The notes beneath the pieces were generated by a model. The model saw only the letters and a program-made list of their open reading frames with translations. It did not search any database and was not told the origin of the DNA. A stretch of 61,913 nucleotides of DNA from Lingula anatina (Eukaryota > Brachiopoda > Lingulata > Lingulida > Lingulidae). The stretch is taken from assembly GCF_001039355.2 (NCBI RefSeq), contig NW_019775705.1:7051-68963 (forward strand), written 5' to 3'. The translations under genes and the position numbers were made by a program. Below, piece after piece: positions 36,311-48,900 of the stretch (position 1 is the stretch's first letter; each line of letters starts with the position of its first letter).

Positions 36311-39300
36311 TCACATTCACAGAGACATGACATATGTGACTTCCACTGCCTCTAACTCACCAGAGGAAAAAGATTTATGGATAGTAGAATTTCTCACCTC
36401 ACCAGCGGGATAAAATGATTCATTAGTGGATATGAATATTTAACGAATGGCCAACACACATATTTAATAATTTATTCTTTAAAATGATTAGATATATTGG
36501 TTATTCTGACTGACAGTGCCCTTTGCTTTCTGCAGTAATTCTATAGTTTCTTACTAGATGGAGAAAATGCCAACATATTTTTAGAACGATATTTATTGTG
36601 ACTGTTCACAATTTTTTCAATGGTGCGTTACCATTACTAATGAGATTGGTCTTTGGAGTGGATTAAAAGAGGAAATACATGAAGCAGGGACCTGACTTCA
36701 AAGTATATTGGTGTTACTAAAAGTAAATAGCTAAAGATGGGGTACACTCTGCTAGTGTACTCTGTATAAGATATCATTCCCATACCCTATTGAACTAGCA
36801 GGATCGATCTACATCTATCTCTGAGGGGTTTCTTGCTAAATTGCATTTAGTTTAAGCCTGCACAAAAGTGAATTACCCCCCTGGCAGCTTTAGTGGGCGT
36901 GACAGACATTTAAGCTGCTTAAACTGAATGCAATTTAGCGAGAATCCCCTCCGAGTTAGATCGATCCTGCTAGTACGATAGGTTTATGGGAACCCAGTCT
37001 AAGAGATAAACAGCATGGATGCTCCACAGACTGCATTTTATACATACAGAAGAATCTGTATACACATGTTTCAATTATTCAGAACCTCGTTGAAATGTAC
37101 TTTGATAGGTGTGGTGTGTGTGTGAAGTGGTGAAATAGGATAGGAAAGTTGCTTTCTTTGCAGGAAGCTTTTTTATTTCCTGCTGCAATCAATTTTGTAT
37201 TGAAGTCATTCAGATTGAGATTTTTCTCATAAGTGGCATTGGTTTGGATTACCCTGAGGTTCAGAGTTTTTGGAATGGGATTGCTCTACCTCCCATACAC
37301 AATCACCCCGAGTTTCAGAGCATTTACAATGACTTCTTTGGACAGAATGCTGTCTGTCATCCAGAATCACTGACTTTTCTCTACCTGGACAATTTTTAGT
37401 CTCATTAAAAGAGGGGGATAACTACCCCCCCCCCCCCCATTATGCCGTAATATGAGGATGCTCTGTATACTGTGGTATACTGCGTGAGGTAGAAATTGTA
37501 ACACAAACCAATCCTAACTCAATTCTTTTTTATGGAAACCCTCCGCTGTGTATTATACATGTAAGTGTTAACTGTATGTTGTTGATGTACGTGTAGTCAC
37601 TTGTGAATAGATATCAATAATTTTGAAAATAGAAACAGATTGAAAGACTTCTTTGAGAAACATGCTGAGATTAAACTATTATACTTTACCGTAGACTTAA
37701 TGTTATTACACTGTAAAATATTTTTATGTAAATGATGTGGAAGTGCACAATTTATATAAAATGATGTGCTTCTTGCCATTATGACATAGATTTTGATACA
37801 GTCTTAATTATTTATTTTGGCAGATTGGGGTTTTAGTCAAAATTCAGGGTAAGAACGGGTCAGTTGGATGCTCACTATAGTGACTTGCAATCAGTAATTT
37901 ATAGCATGACTATGAAACTCAAAACAATACATTTTATTGACTATTTATCATAATAAAAATTGTAGTTTAAGTATTTATTCATTGCAAGCATGTGCTGTAA
38001 GATGTTTTTTACATACATAAACGCATAAACTGTTACATAGAAAATAAACTCCCTATTTTGAAGAAGTGGAATTCTTGTAATGGTGTACGTGAATTTCTCT
38101 CTCTCTCTCTCTCTCTCATGACCTCAATAAAAAAGTTGTAGCCTAAACTGCAATTTACTATACAACGAGGTGTTAACATGAAATAAATAACGTCTTTTAG
38201 GACTCGCCTGTTTTTCCACACGGAAAACCATCATCTCAAAACCTTAATAAACTAAAGTCTCTTTAAAAAGGAAAATCGACTTGTAAATGAAAATAAACAT
38301 TAATTATCATCTGGTAAATTTAACAGTAAGTACCAATGCAATATGTTACAAGTAATCCTAATGGAACAATACTTGATCAAAACAAATTATTGCAAGGAGT
38401 TTGCGGATGCGGCAATGATTGTTTCGCTGACAAACACAGATAGCGCCACATATCGATCGCATTGTGCCGCCTCGTAGAACTCCCTTGTCCAAACAAGTCG
38501 ATGCTGTGTACCCTGCTAAATAGCACAACTTACTCGGATGTAATACCGCCGATTACATACTGAAAAGGTTAGGCTGACTGTGCCAGGGCTTTGGATAAGA
38601 ACGTCGATATCTGCGCTTTGCTTTTGTCATCTTTTTCTCGGTGTTGAGCTCTGCTTTTGTTAAACTGTTAGCACGATAAATGTGGCTTGATATAATGGCG
38701 TTTGTTCTGCCAGGCAGCATTGATCTGTACGTTTATTTTATTTGGCAGTTTTAGATAAGTGTAAATTACGTTTCCGACCAATTCTCTTCCTTGTAAAAGG
38801 GCCAAAAAATAAAAATGCAAAGTATCGTTTGTCCTTTTTACAAGCTAGGTATGTTATGCTTTCATTGGGGTCAACACATCTTACGATATAATCCACGGAA
38901 ATTAAGGATGGATGTTGAATCAAACGAGATTGAACATCTTGTTGCATACGTAACCTAAAATATTGAAACACAAATCGGTGTCTACAAAGTTGTCTAAATT
39001 TAGATGTTGAAATACAAAGCAGGTTTGATTTTTGCCTTGACGACGCGCGGAAGGTTTGTTTTTTATCGGACAGGGTCAATATTCAATGGGAAAACGGCAT
39101 ATTTTACTGACTTTAAGCTCGGTTTATTTTACCGGCGGGGCGTTCCGCAAAACGTCGTTGATGTCAGCACCGACTATCAGTTAAAAGGTGATCACTGAAG
39201 CGCACTGGCACTGTTTCATTATATCGAACTTGCACCCTCTTCTACAGGCTCAAGCTTATACAATCGCCAGATCCAGACAAGCTGGCAAAAACAACAATGA

Positions 39301-40003
39301 TAATAATAACATATTTATAGTCTAAAATCCATAAAATGTTCAGTAGATTTTACAACGTATAAAATTGATAAAAGTCTATAGCTAAGAATGATTAGGAGTT
39401 AAGTGGTACATATAATAAAAATTTGACTATAGGAAAAGTAATTACAAGTACCGTTCTGATCTCTCAATGGATTATATTTACTCATCTGTCAAAAGTTTCC
39501 TCTTACCTGTATTTTAAAAACATTTTAATAAACTCTATCTAGCATCTCAAAAGTTTTTTTTTTTTTTTGTCTGTCCTTATGTTATCTGTTTATTTACCTA
39601 AAACAAAGTTTAAGACCTTGCCTCAAATTTGACTCAAAGAACACGAGTTTTTAGCTCCCAGTCTTTTTATAAAATTAAAACAGATGAAGCTTTATTATAG
39701 TTAACTCGAAGATTGATTGCTACATTATCCGGTTGTACCGCTTGTTTTCTGACGTGTAAAAGTACGTCAAACCGTCTTCTCCGCTGAAGAGGGTATGACG
39801 GTGAATATCGAACCGAGTCGGCTATTTGTTCATAAGACTTCATTGTTTGAATAATTAATGCGTCACACACGCCTTGCATCTCTCATTTGAACACCCAATT
39901 GAGCTGTCTGTCACAAACAGATCTCTCTTTAAGCAGAACAGAGACCGTGCGCTTTTTAGAAGCATGGCAGATTGAAGAAATACTGAAACAGCATTCGGAT
40001 AAA
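36311..40003. other. Intergenic DNA after ADCK5
   Basis: Begins with the ADCK5 3' UTR. It holds a family A MITE (36771-37000), a C-run near 37426, a CT tract near 38096-38116 and poly(T) runs. The other ORFs are short and lack splice or similarity support. I see no gene. Confidence 0.5.
36771..37000. mobile_element. Palindromic MITE family A, copy 5
   Basis: Reads ATTCCCATACCC, GATCGATCTACATC, TTGCTAAATTGCATTTAG, and inverted AATGCAATTTAGCGAGAA, GATCGATCCTGC, then TATGGGAACCCAGTCT. This is one of the best examples of the full palindrome. It lies in or just after the ADCK5 3' UTR. Confidence 0.8.
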
Positions 40004-40054
40004 ATGAAGCCATCAACGCACTTTACACTGGTGGCGTCTTTCTTGGCGCTCCTG
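40004..40054 (+). CDS. Possible signal-peptide first exon of the polycystin-like gene
   Basis: ATG at 40004 opens MKPSTHFTLVASFLALL, a good hydrophobic signal core, followed by a strong GTAAGT donor in phase 0. The next sure exon of the polycystin-like gene (45483) requires a phase 1 donor, so either a short unseen exon lies between or this exon belongs elsewhere. Read directly into 45483 in this phase, the frame soon reaches a stop. Confidence 0.35.
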
Positions 40055-40786
40055 GTAAGTTTTGTTTGACTATTTTTTGTAGTGAATTTCTCTCCGCCGA
40101 GAGCAGATTTCTGTCAGTGTACGTGGAGTTTTTTTTTTTTTTTTTTTTTTTAGAATAAGTTGAAATGTAGAACATGGATGGTTTTACGCAGTGAGTTAAT
40201 TTAACATGAAATTTGAGTGTCACATACATTGCGTCTTGTTCAAATAACCCATGAAAAACAAATAATCCATGAAAAACAACAAAGGGTTTACTAATGGAAT
40301 TTACAAAGCGTATATAACGAAAGGATATAATGTTTGTACCTGAAGAAGCATTGAAATGTACAAAAGGTCGCTGTTTTGTAACGATGTTGGGTAGCTACGG
40401 TGAAAATTAACTATGGACAAATCACAACAAACTTGAACCCCAGAAAAACAGATCAGCAATCAAAATCAGATCAAAATCAGATCTTACGAAATTGTCAAAT
40501 AAAATAAATTCTTTAAAGACAGTCTCAGCGCGTTAAACCCTTAAAATAGCACGAAAATGAATTTTCCTGGAAAACTCACCAATTTCCCCATAATGACCAA
40601 GGTATATCCTATCCAAAACCGTTCAGAAAATGAAGCTACCTAATACCGTTTTTAAGTTCCATTAAATAATAAAAGACGACTCGTCTTAAATACTCAGCTA
40701 CCACCTCACAGTACGGCTTCAGAACGCGCAATTTCTCGCTAAGTCTCGCGGTTTACTATGAATGAAGTACTACGGCTGAGACCCGG

Positions 40787-41034
40787 ATGTTACTATTTGG
40801 CGCCAAAACAGCAAACATGGCTCAGACGCGCGTCAAGTCTGAACAGGAGAGCGACAAAAGGGGGCGAAAGAAAATAGCCACTCCAGTTCGAAAGATACGA
40901 AAGAAAATTAGAGACAGACGAAGAAGCACTCAGACTGTGTATGTTGGGAGGGAGGTGGGGCGGTGGAGGACACTTAAAGCTGAGTTAGGACTCACATACG
41001 AGGCAATGGCGAAACTACTCCTCGACACGTGAGT
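40787..41034 (+). CDS. Unidentified basic protein, first exon
   Basis: An open frame with two possible starts; MAQTRVKSEQESDKRGRKK begins at the second. It is very rich in Lys/Arg and then reads VYVGREVGRWRTLKAELGLT and AMAKLLLD. It ends at a GTGAGT donor in phase 2, and a 22-nt candidate exon (41624-41645, TTTCAG before it and GTAGGT after) continues it in frame as TSSFHELK. This resembles the N-terminus of uncharacterised nuclear proteins whose identity I cannot give. It lies between ADCK5 and the polycystin gene, possibly inside an intron of the latter. Confidence 0.4.
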
Positions 41035-41831
41035 ATGCGCTTCACAGGTCTCAAGTGTGTCTGATTATCATATTATCCTGTTCACAATAAATGACAATAT
41101 TTGTGCTCATACAAAGTTGGTTACGTGTATAAGAGCGTTTTGGGCTTTACGTTTTCTGTTTTTGATCGGTACATGTACCGAAAAGATGGACAGGCGGCAC
41201 TTACATGTCTGACAAGTTTCGCTGTGTAGTCGTGACGTCTATCTCATTCTGACTGAAGCCTGCTGTGATTGGTCGTAAGCGTGGGAAAATCGAGGTCGTG
41301 ACCTTGAGCCGGAAGTACTTCTGGCTGTGCTCCGAAATCATGATAAATAGTTTTCGTTTTCTAATTCTTTATTCTAGTTGTCTTAACAGGACTTTTGTGA
41401 CCCAGACTTATTCATATAATAATAAACAATCTCCCAAAACACAAATCTGATCAAAGTTTTACATAGAACCTGCTTCTATACATTAATCTAACCCACTGAG
41501 TTGTCCTTTAAACATGTTTCTGTTGATTTTACGGCTATGATGATTGTGCTTTTTTCATTATACTTCATGTTGCCGAATTGAAAAGGAAAGCTTTTATCTA
41601 AATTGCATTTTATCTATTTCAGATCCTCATTTCACGAGCTCAAGGTAGGTTGCTCAGAATGAACCGTTGTTAAAAGTTATTACCAGATAAATATATATAA
41701 TGCAATTGCCTGTTAGAACAGGATCATAAAGTTATATTATATTATATCGGCATTTACTAGTGGCTAAGTTGGGCATAACGTTTTAATGGTCATTGATAAT
41801 GATAAAACATAGATGGGGTAAATATGTGATA

Positions 41832-41945
41832 GATACAATACGAGTCGCCGAGCTGTACGTGAAATATTACGAGTGTATTGGCGAGCCGCAGGCGAGACAA
41901 TACACGAGTAATTTTCACGTACAGCTCGGCGACGAGTGTTGTATC
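41832..41945. repeat. Long near-perfect palindrome
   Basis: GATACAATACGAGTCGCCGA with GCTGTACGTGAAAT is mirrored by ATTTTCACGTACAGC and TCGGCGACGAGTGTTGTATC. The arms are about 45 bp around a short GC-rich centre (GGCGAGCCGCAGGCGAGA). It would extrude a strong hairpin. Probably a MITE. Confidence 0.85.
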
Positions 41946-41948
41946 TGG

Positions 41949-42082
41949 CTTAAACCACGGCCTCTGATTGGCTACTACACTAGTAGTGCAACAGACCGTG
42001 GAACGCACTCGTACATGACGTGCTTGTATGTCGAATACAGCACGGCCGAGTCTTTTGTTCTACGCGCTAGCCGTGGTTTAAG
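41949..42082. repeat. Second inverted-repeat element next to the palindrome
   Basis: Bounded by CTTAAACCACGGC and its exact inverse GCCGTGGTTTAAG, 134 bp in total and with CG-rich contents. It starts four bases after the palindrome at 41832-41945, so the two may be parts of one composite element. Confidence 0.7.
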
Positions 42083-45000
42083 AATATATAAATTTATTCA
42101 CTCGTTTGTGGGTATATCGTACTTGGATTTGTTCCATCAACGAGCCCAGCTCAATTTAGGAAATATCTTGTCGCAATCGAACATCTTACGTGGTTTGATA
42201 CTGCGTTTCTATTTAGTTTAATAACTCCTGTCACTTCGACTTTTAACGTTTACGTAAGTACCTCTTCTCAAAATTAGGCTTATTGTCTTAATGTGAACAT
42301 TTTAAGATAAAATGCCATCACAAGAACATTACCGTCGAATCGAGGACTTAAACGCAGTGGGGATAGGTAGAGAAATAAAACACCGTTTTGCCTCCCTATA
42401 ATGGGGAGGTTTGAACGCATTTTGAAAATTTTCTCCGCCTTCGAACTGATATAGCACTTAGCAGCTACATGTAGAAGAGCCTCTGGTTGAAAGAACATTT
42501 CAACTGAGCTTATTAGACTATAAGGGGGTCTGAGGGCGTGCCTCATGGGCATTGATTGTGATGAACGGTAGCTACTGTACCGTTATGTAACTGTTCATAG
42601 ATGTTTAAGCTTGATGATATTGTTGACAAACACTACAAGTATCATAAGTAATCAGTCGAGATCTCTACAAACGCGGACGTCACCTACCGGTGCTACTATT
42701 TAGTTCTAGTCTTAACCACTTATTTTACGTTCGCGCCATGGTACCGCAGTTTGAGTCGTTAATTCGGCGTTCATGACCACAAATCCACAAGCTTCTCTTT
42801 ATGTCTCCTCATTAACCCAAGCGAAAGTATAAGTAAAGGATAAGCACAAATATGGTGTTCGAAATTTGGCTGGTAGAGGTTGCTTTTATTGAAAGGTCCC
42901 TCTAGTAAAAAAATAGTGTTAGTTATTATTTAATAGCATTAGATAATATTAAATTAATTAAGTAATGTTATAGCAAATAAATATCAAAACAAATAGTGCA
43001 CATATATTATTTTCATTTGTTGTGTTGTAAAGAGGCCAAAAATTAAAACCAGGAAAGAATGAAAAATTCAAAGCAAAATAACGTAAGCCGAAATAATGCA
43101 AGCCAAAATATATGCATATTAATATGCATATATGAATATATGTACAAACGGAAGCCAAGAAAGTTATTCGCCAATATTATAAAGCCGAAATGAAGCCATC
43201 GAGCACCAACAAAAAATTCTTCATATCCCGACCCATCAGTCAGCCAAACAACGGTGCATTCGTCACACATCTGCATAGAAATCTTGCCTTCCTAAACAAA
43301 CACTGAACAGCATTTAATGGGAATATTCACAATTTATTACGTTACATGGTGCAAAACTGCCTAGGTCTGAAATTAAGATGACTAAAACTGTCAATTTTAT
43401 ACTAGGCCGATTTAACTTGCGTAGAATCATATGTTGGAAAAATCTAATTATCACAGTGTGTGGAACTTACTTGCATTTGGTTAATTTTTCTGTTAACATC
43501 CACATGGTTTCACATGCATTCAGAACTGTGGTGAACATTATGGTGCGTAATGCAGTGATCTTCTAGTTCCATGGTCTTTAAACTTGGGAAAGATGACCAG
43601 GCAGCGTCTGAAGTGGAACAGGAGTAGAAATATCAAAAGAAAAAAGAAAAATGCCGATTTAAAACCCATCATCAAGTTAGTTACATTATCAAAACAATTA
43701 TAAATACAAATGTATTTTGAAAGTTACAAGAATGTCCGTTAGTGAATGAAGATCGAGTTACTTTGATATCACTGCCAATATACAGGGAATAGACGACTCA
43801 GTTAGATAAATTGTAGGCCAAATTGCTGACCAATGAAAAACATTATTTTTAATATCAACTGCGTTCAGTCTAATAAACGATTTGACCGCATAAATACCGT
43901 TGACATACCGAAGTAAGCTATTGTCACAATTGTGATTTGATGAGGATGCAAAGACACATTAGGCCAATAATGGGCCTTAGGCTTTCGTTGTGGAACTTAA
44001 TGAAAAAGAAGTTAGTGGCCTTTAAGGTATTTTTTCTTAACACATCTTAGTCGGCTAAAATGGTATACACGAAACAGTTTTTTATATACTAAGCAGGTCA
44101 ATTTTGGACTAATTTTTTTTTGTGAAACGAGATTAGGGCTATTCAATAATTTCCTTAATTGCTGTTGACCGTCCACTGGTCAAAGGCATGGTTATCGACC
44201 GCCCTAAAACCTAACTCTCGCTTTGTCTCCGCCGCACCAACAGAATATCCGCAGTAGTCAGAAGTCCATTAAAATGTTACCAAGTATGGCACATACAAAT
44301 CGAATGCTGTCATTTAACGTGGTGTTAAGGATCGATACCGGCGGAAGATGCATATTTTCCTGAAATTAATCCCACTTAAAACGCGGTTCACTTCGCAGCT
44401 TGACATCGATACGTTTTAAACTGGTACAATAGTTCCAATTAGTTTCTGAACATTGGTTTCCTGTTGTTTCGACGAACCTGGCAACCGCGATTAATGGTAG
44501 TTCATGGAATACTGTATACCGCCATGCACCAAGTATTGAACTAGCGACAGTCAGACACGTTCACATCAGGACCAGATTGATCCTGAAATAGGCTAATTGA
44601 CATCACCAGCAGAAAAAATTAAATTACCATAACATAAGTCTTAGACATTTTTGGTGAAATAGAGTTGTCCACATAATTTGATTGTTTGACGACGCTTTTA
44701 TATTTTCCATGGGTAAGGTTACTCCTGATGTGAACTGGACATTTGCCGCGTTATTTGACAGTCAAACTCCACTGACAAACAAAGTATGCATAATTCAGTG
44801 GCGTACATCAACGCCTTGTCATATACAAATTCGACTTCTAGGTTGGCAGTATTCTTCAACGTGAATCAATAATTTGAGAAACAATACAGGTGTCTAGTCG
44901 TTCCCGTTAACATGGCTTTATTTGAAGATTGGTATCTGGGGACAATTCATGGGATTTATCTTGTTATCAATCTCACTTTTTATTCAAAAAACCTTTACTA

Positions 45001-45482
45001 ATACAGCGTAATGGAATCAATAGGATGCTAATTTGTTATACACGCATTGTAACCACAAGTGGAATTAAGAGCAATAATTTTAATGTTTATTTTGCATCCG
45101 TAATTGCTTGATATCTATTGTATTGCCAGTAGCACTCTTCAAGTGTGTGGCTTCATGTTTCTATTTCTATTTAAATTGTGTTTAAATTGTGTAAGTGAAA
45201 CATGCGTTAGTCATGTTACATGTCCATAACAAACAGTGCTGTATTTTGGTATGCAAATATATTGACCACGCCCCCTTTCAGATTAGCATCACAATGGTCC
45301 CATCTCCTGTCTCTTTATCACATTATGAAAAATGATAAAAATAAAAATTGATACAACTTTTTAAATCTTATTTCAGAAATATACGACAAACGTTTTTGTT
45401 ATCATATTAGATGTCCGTTAATATTTTTGATTCAAAAATTGCAATTTAATTCTGTTACATTAAAAAAAATATATACTTTCAG
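42083..45482. other. Noncoding stretch before the polycystin-like gene
   Basis: AT-rich, with only short unsupported ORFs. One segment around 44700-44850 (KVTPDVNWTFAALFDSQT) could be an exon, but it lacks a convincing splice-site pair and phase. Nothing else is recognisable. Confidence 0.45.
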
Positions 45483-45976
45483 GTGGCTACGTCGGCTGCT
45501 ACGAGGGTAGGACGGGCGGTGTCTCTGCCGGACGCTACAATACTTCGACCGTAGATCCTACCACGTGTCAAACCACGTGTGGCACTCAGCAGTTCTCTTA
45601 CGCCCGCCTGTACGACGGGCGGTACTGTTTCTGCTCCAACGCCTTGCCCAGCGTCTTAGTGAATGACAGCCATTGCGATGACCCCTGCACCGGAGATGCC
45701 CTTGAGAAGTGTGGCGGGGACAGGCACGTCAGCGTCTACCACGTTGGTGCCGAGATCCAGGGTTTACGCGTCACTGCCGGGGTGTTTACCGCGGGTGTGG
45801 AAGGGGCCATAGAGGTCGCCGTCACCAAGGGCAGTGGAGTGGTGTATGAGGTGGATTACGGGGACGGCACTGGGAGGACGGAGGCGAACGCTACCGATTT
45901 TGACAGGAAGACTTACGTCATGCCGGGACGTTACGCCGTTACCGTGTACGCCAGAAACGCCGATGGAACCTATGAG
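45483..45976 (+). CDS. WSC domain and first PKD repeat exon
   Basis: Starts GGYVGCYEGRTGG and continues CQTTCGTQQFSYARLYDGRY, CFCSNALP, CDDPCTGDALEKCGG, the eight-Cys WSC (carbohydrate-binding) pattern that is also near the N-terminus of polycystin-1. It is followed in the same exon by a PKD repeat with VDYGDGTGR and the closing GRYAVTVYARN. It starts in phase 1 after ACTTTCAG, so there must be an upstream exon. Confidence 0.92.
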
Positions 45977-48900
45977 GTAAACATCAGCATGTTCAGTGTA
46001 AATCTACGTTTTAAACTTTATCCAGCCACACTAATTGATTGTCTTGATTTGTTTGGCTGGGTGTTATTTTATTGATAATCTAGAAAAGCGCTCAGAGAAT
46101 GCAGGCATCCGCCAAGACGATTTACTTTTAACCACAGATCGTACTACTCCTTTCCAATTCCTTGGAAGAGAGTTCTGTATTGCAAAAAAAGATCATTATA
46201 TCAAACGACATAAAACCAAACCTTCCACGATAAGGTTAATACATTGGCACCTCTTGCTATGTTTTTAAGTTGGTCCCAGCCATACGTGTTTTATCCTATG
46301 CTGATCAAGTATACCCTCTTCTTCCAGAACAAGTCCACTGCAGTGGCGGTGTCTGTGCACGAGCCTGTGCAGGGGGTACAGCTGGTCTGCCCCCAGCTGA
46401 TTGGCGTCTTGCAGGAAGTCCGCTGTAACGGCACTGTCAACGCCGGCAGTGACATGAAGGTGACAGTGAAATATGGGGACATGCAGAACGAGACCTTTGC
46501 CATTGCTGGTAAGTTTTGCCATTGCTTGTGTGTTTTTAAAAAATGGGATGTAGGATTACGCAGTTGCATTTAGGATGGATATACAATTGTGGCTTGCAAA
46601 CATGGGTAATGTCACCGATTTGATTGATTTTTTGTCGATTCTGCCTTGATTTTTGCTTATGTCTGTACAATACACGTATGCACGTAGCTATGCCTTTTTG
46701 ATTCATGTCTCAGATTTATAAGGTCGTGTTAAGTCGTATCGACGTCGCGTCGTTGGTCTGTTCGATTTTGAAAATCTCACCTGATGAAAAGATTTGTTAT
46801 CCGCAAGTATAAGATATGTGAGGCAGAGTCTTGTTTTGCACCAAGAGGCTTTTCTGAGAGAATCAGAATTTGTGTTTGGTATTGTCAAGCATATTTACTT
46901 TAATATCCTTACATTTTGTACATTTTAATTTCAAGAGTATTGTCCATAACAACTTCAAATTAACATTGATATTCCCTCTTCGCCAACTCTACATTCCTTC
47001 CTCCTCTTGTTGTTTCAGACGCGGGTCACAGTACTGTGGGACCCTCAATCCCCGAGCACGCGTCCACTGTAGACAGCACCAGCTCTAACGACGTCCATCT
47101 CATGCCTCAGTCCGAGGTAATGGACCCAGGCACCATTACAGCGTGGGAGTACTATGCGGACATTCCCGGGAATGTGGCTTTCTTGGTAAGAGCTCATTTG
47201 GTTTTTGAAATGGCTTTTATTTCAGTGACATGGCTGGACGTGCACTTGTCATCTGCATATTTGAGCGATGTCACCCAACCGACTGCTCTCTGCCGATTCT
47301 GTGTTGAATGAGATAAGCCAGTAGCCGTCAGTTGGTTGATTTCTGTCGTTTTTGCCTAATTGTGTCATGTTTGTGCTACGTATAGTTTATCATTTCGATT
47401 TGTGCTTTCGTCACACCATGGCATACCAAATCATGCGATGGGTAAAACAGCCGTATTAATCTAGCAAACCGGTCTGAACAATGCTTTTGTTTTAGACCCT
47501 TCTGGTTTTACTGTCGAACCGGAAGCCATAGACAAAACTACTAAAGTACTAGTACGAGACTTTAAGGAAAGGGGAGATCTAATAATATGCTTCTGTTTTA
47601 GATTTTCCGTCCCAAGTGTCCGACCGGAGAACAATACTGTCACGTGGAGAATATATGCAACAGCACGTGCACTTTGTCGCCTAGGCAACACAGCTGCTCC
47701 AACGGATTGTTTTCGTCAGTGCGGGGCAGTTGCGTTAACGCCACAGGCGGGGTTAGTACGGAGCCAGATCGATCGTCAGCCAGACCACCCGAGTATACCA
47801 TAGTTGAGTCTATCAGTCACGTGATCGCAAGTCGTGGATATGGGGTTCTTAGGTAAATGGTCAATACTACCTCACTCAAAAGACCAACCTGCAGGGGACA
47901 ATATTACAGGCCCGTGGCCAGGGGGGTTGGGGGGGGGGGTAAGAATGAGCTGCCCTCGTCGGGAAAAGGTCTCCATTGGGTGAAATTTGATCAAGCCCCC
48001 CCCCCCCCCCTTTTAAATGGCTGGCTCCGTTAATTTGATTGTACGTCTTTTACACCATGCCGTTTTTGTATGTAATTGAAAACGTAAACAATATGGCATC
48101 TGTTCTGTCAGATCGGACAGGAAATTTGCTGCACTTGACGTTAAATTATTCGCTGTTGTTGTTGTTGTTGTTGTTGTTTTTCATATTTAATAAATTATTT
48201 TCATCATTACGTTACATTAAGATAAGCTGACTTTATAGTTAACCCACAAGTTGACAACTGGTGTTTTATTTGAAGTCCTAGCAATGCAGTGGATGTGACA
48301 TATGGTGACGTCATTGGGTACCGCGGGATTGCGGGGCTCTTGGGAACACGTGTGACGTCGAGGGGAGAGCAACCAGACTTGAACTACACCGCCATCACCA
48401 ACGCAGTCATTGGGGACGTCCTCACGACCAGCAATTTTGCTGGATTGGTGCAGCACCGTCACCTCCTGCGCGTGGTGACGAGACGCCCTTCAAACGTCCT
48501 GATATTCCACAAGTACGCCAGCGAGGGCCAGTACCGGGCGGACTTCGCCGTAAGCAATGACAAGATCAACTCCACTGTGACCGTCTCGTCCCAGATCGAA
48601 GTGTGGCCGGCCATTAATCAGACGCTTCTTGATGAGCCACCGGCTTACGCTGAAATATCGAAACCCATTAACTTCACACTGTTGCCTCACACGGGTAGGT
48701 TTTAAGATGCAAGTGGAAGCTTCCCCCCCCCCCCCCCGCAAATTGTTCTTTATCTGATTCAATTCATGCGATTACTTTTTGTGATAAAGGTACTCGTTTT
48801 ATATGTGAATGATTATGCTTCTAAGGTGATCCCTTGTCTTTTTATTTCGATAATGATTTTCGTATACCCACTAATGTCAATATTGGCATTGCAAGGATCT

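Noticed and set aside
44682-44864. ORF KVTPDVNWTFAALFDSQT as the missing N-terminal exon of the polycystin gene
   Set aside because: No acceptor/donor pair gives the needed 0 to 1 phase change, and the sequence matches no expected domain.
46035-46268. ORF of 77 codons between polycystin exons
   Set aside because: It falls in an intron whose flanking exons already join in phase, and it has no family similarity.
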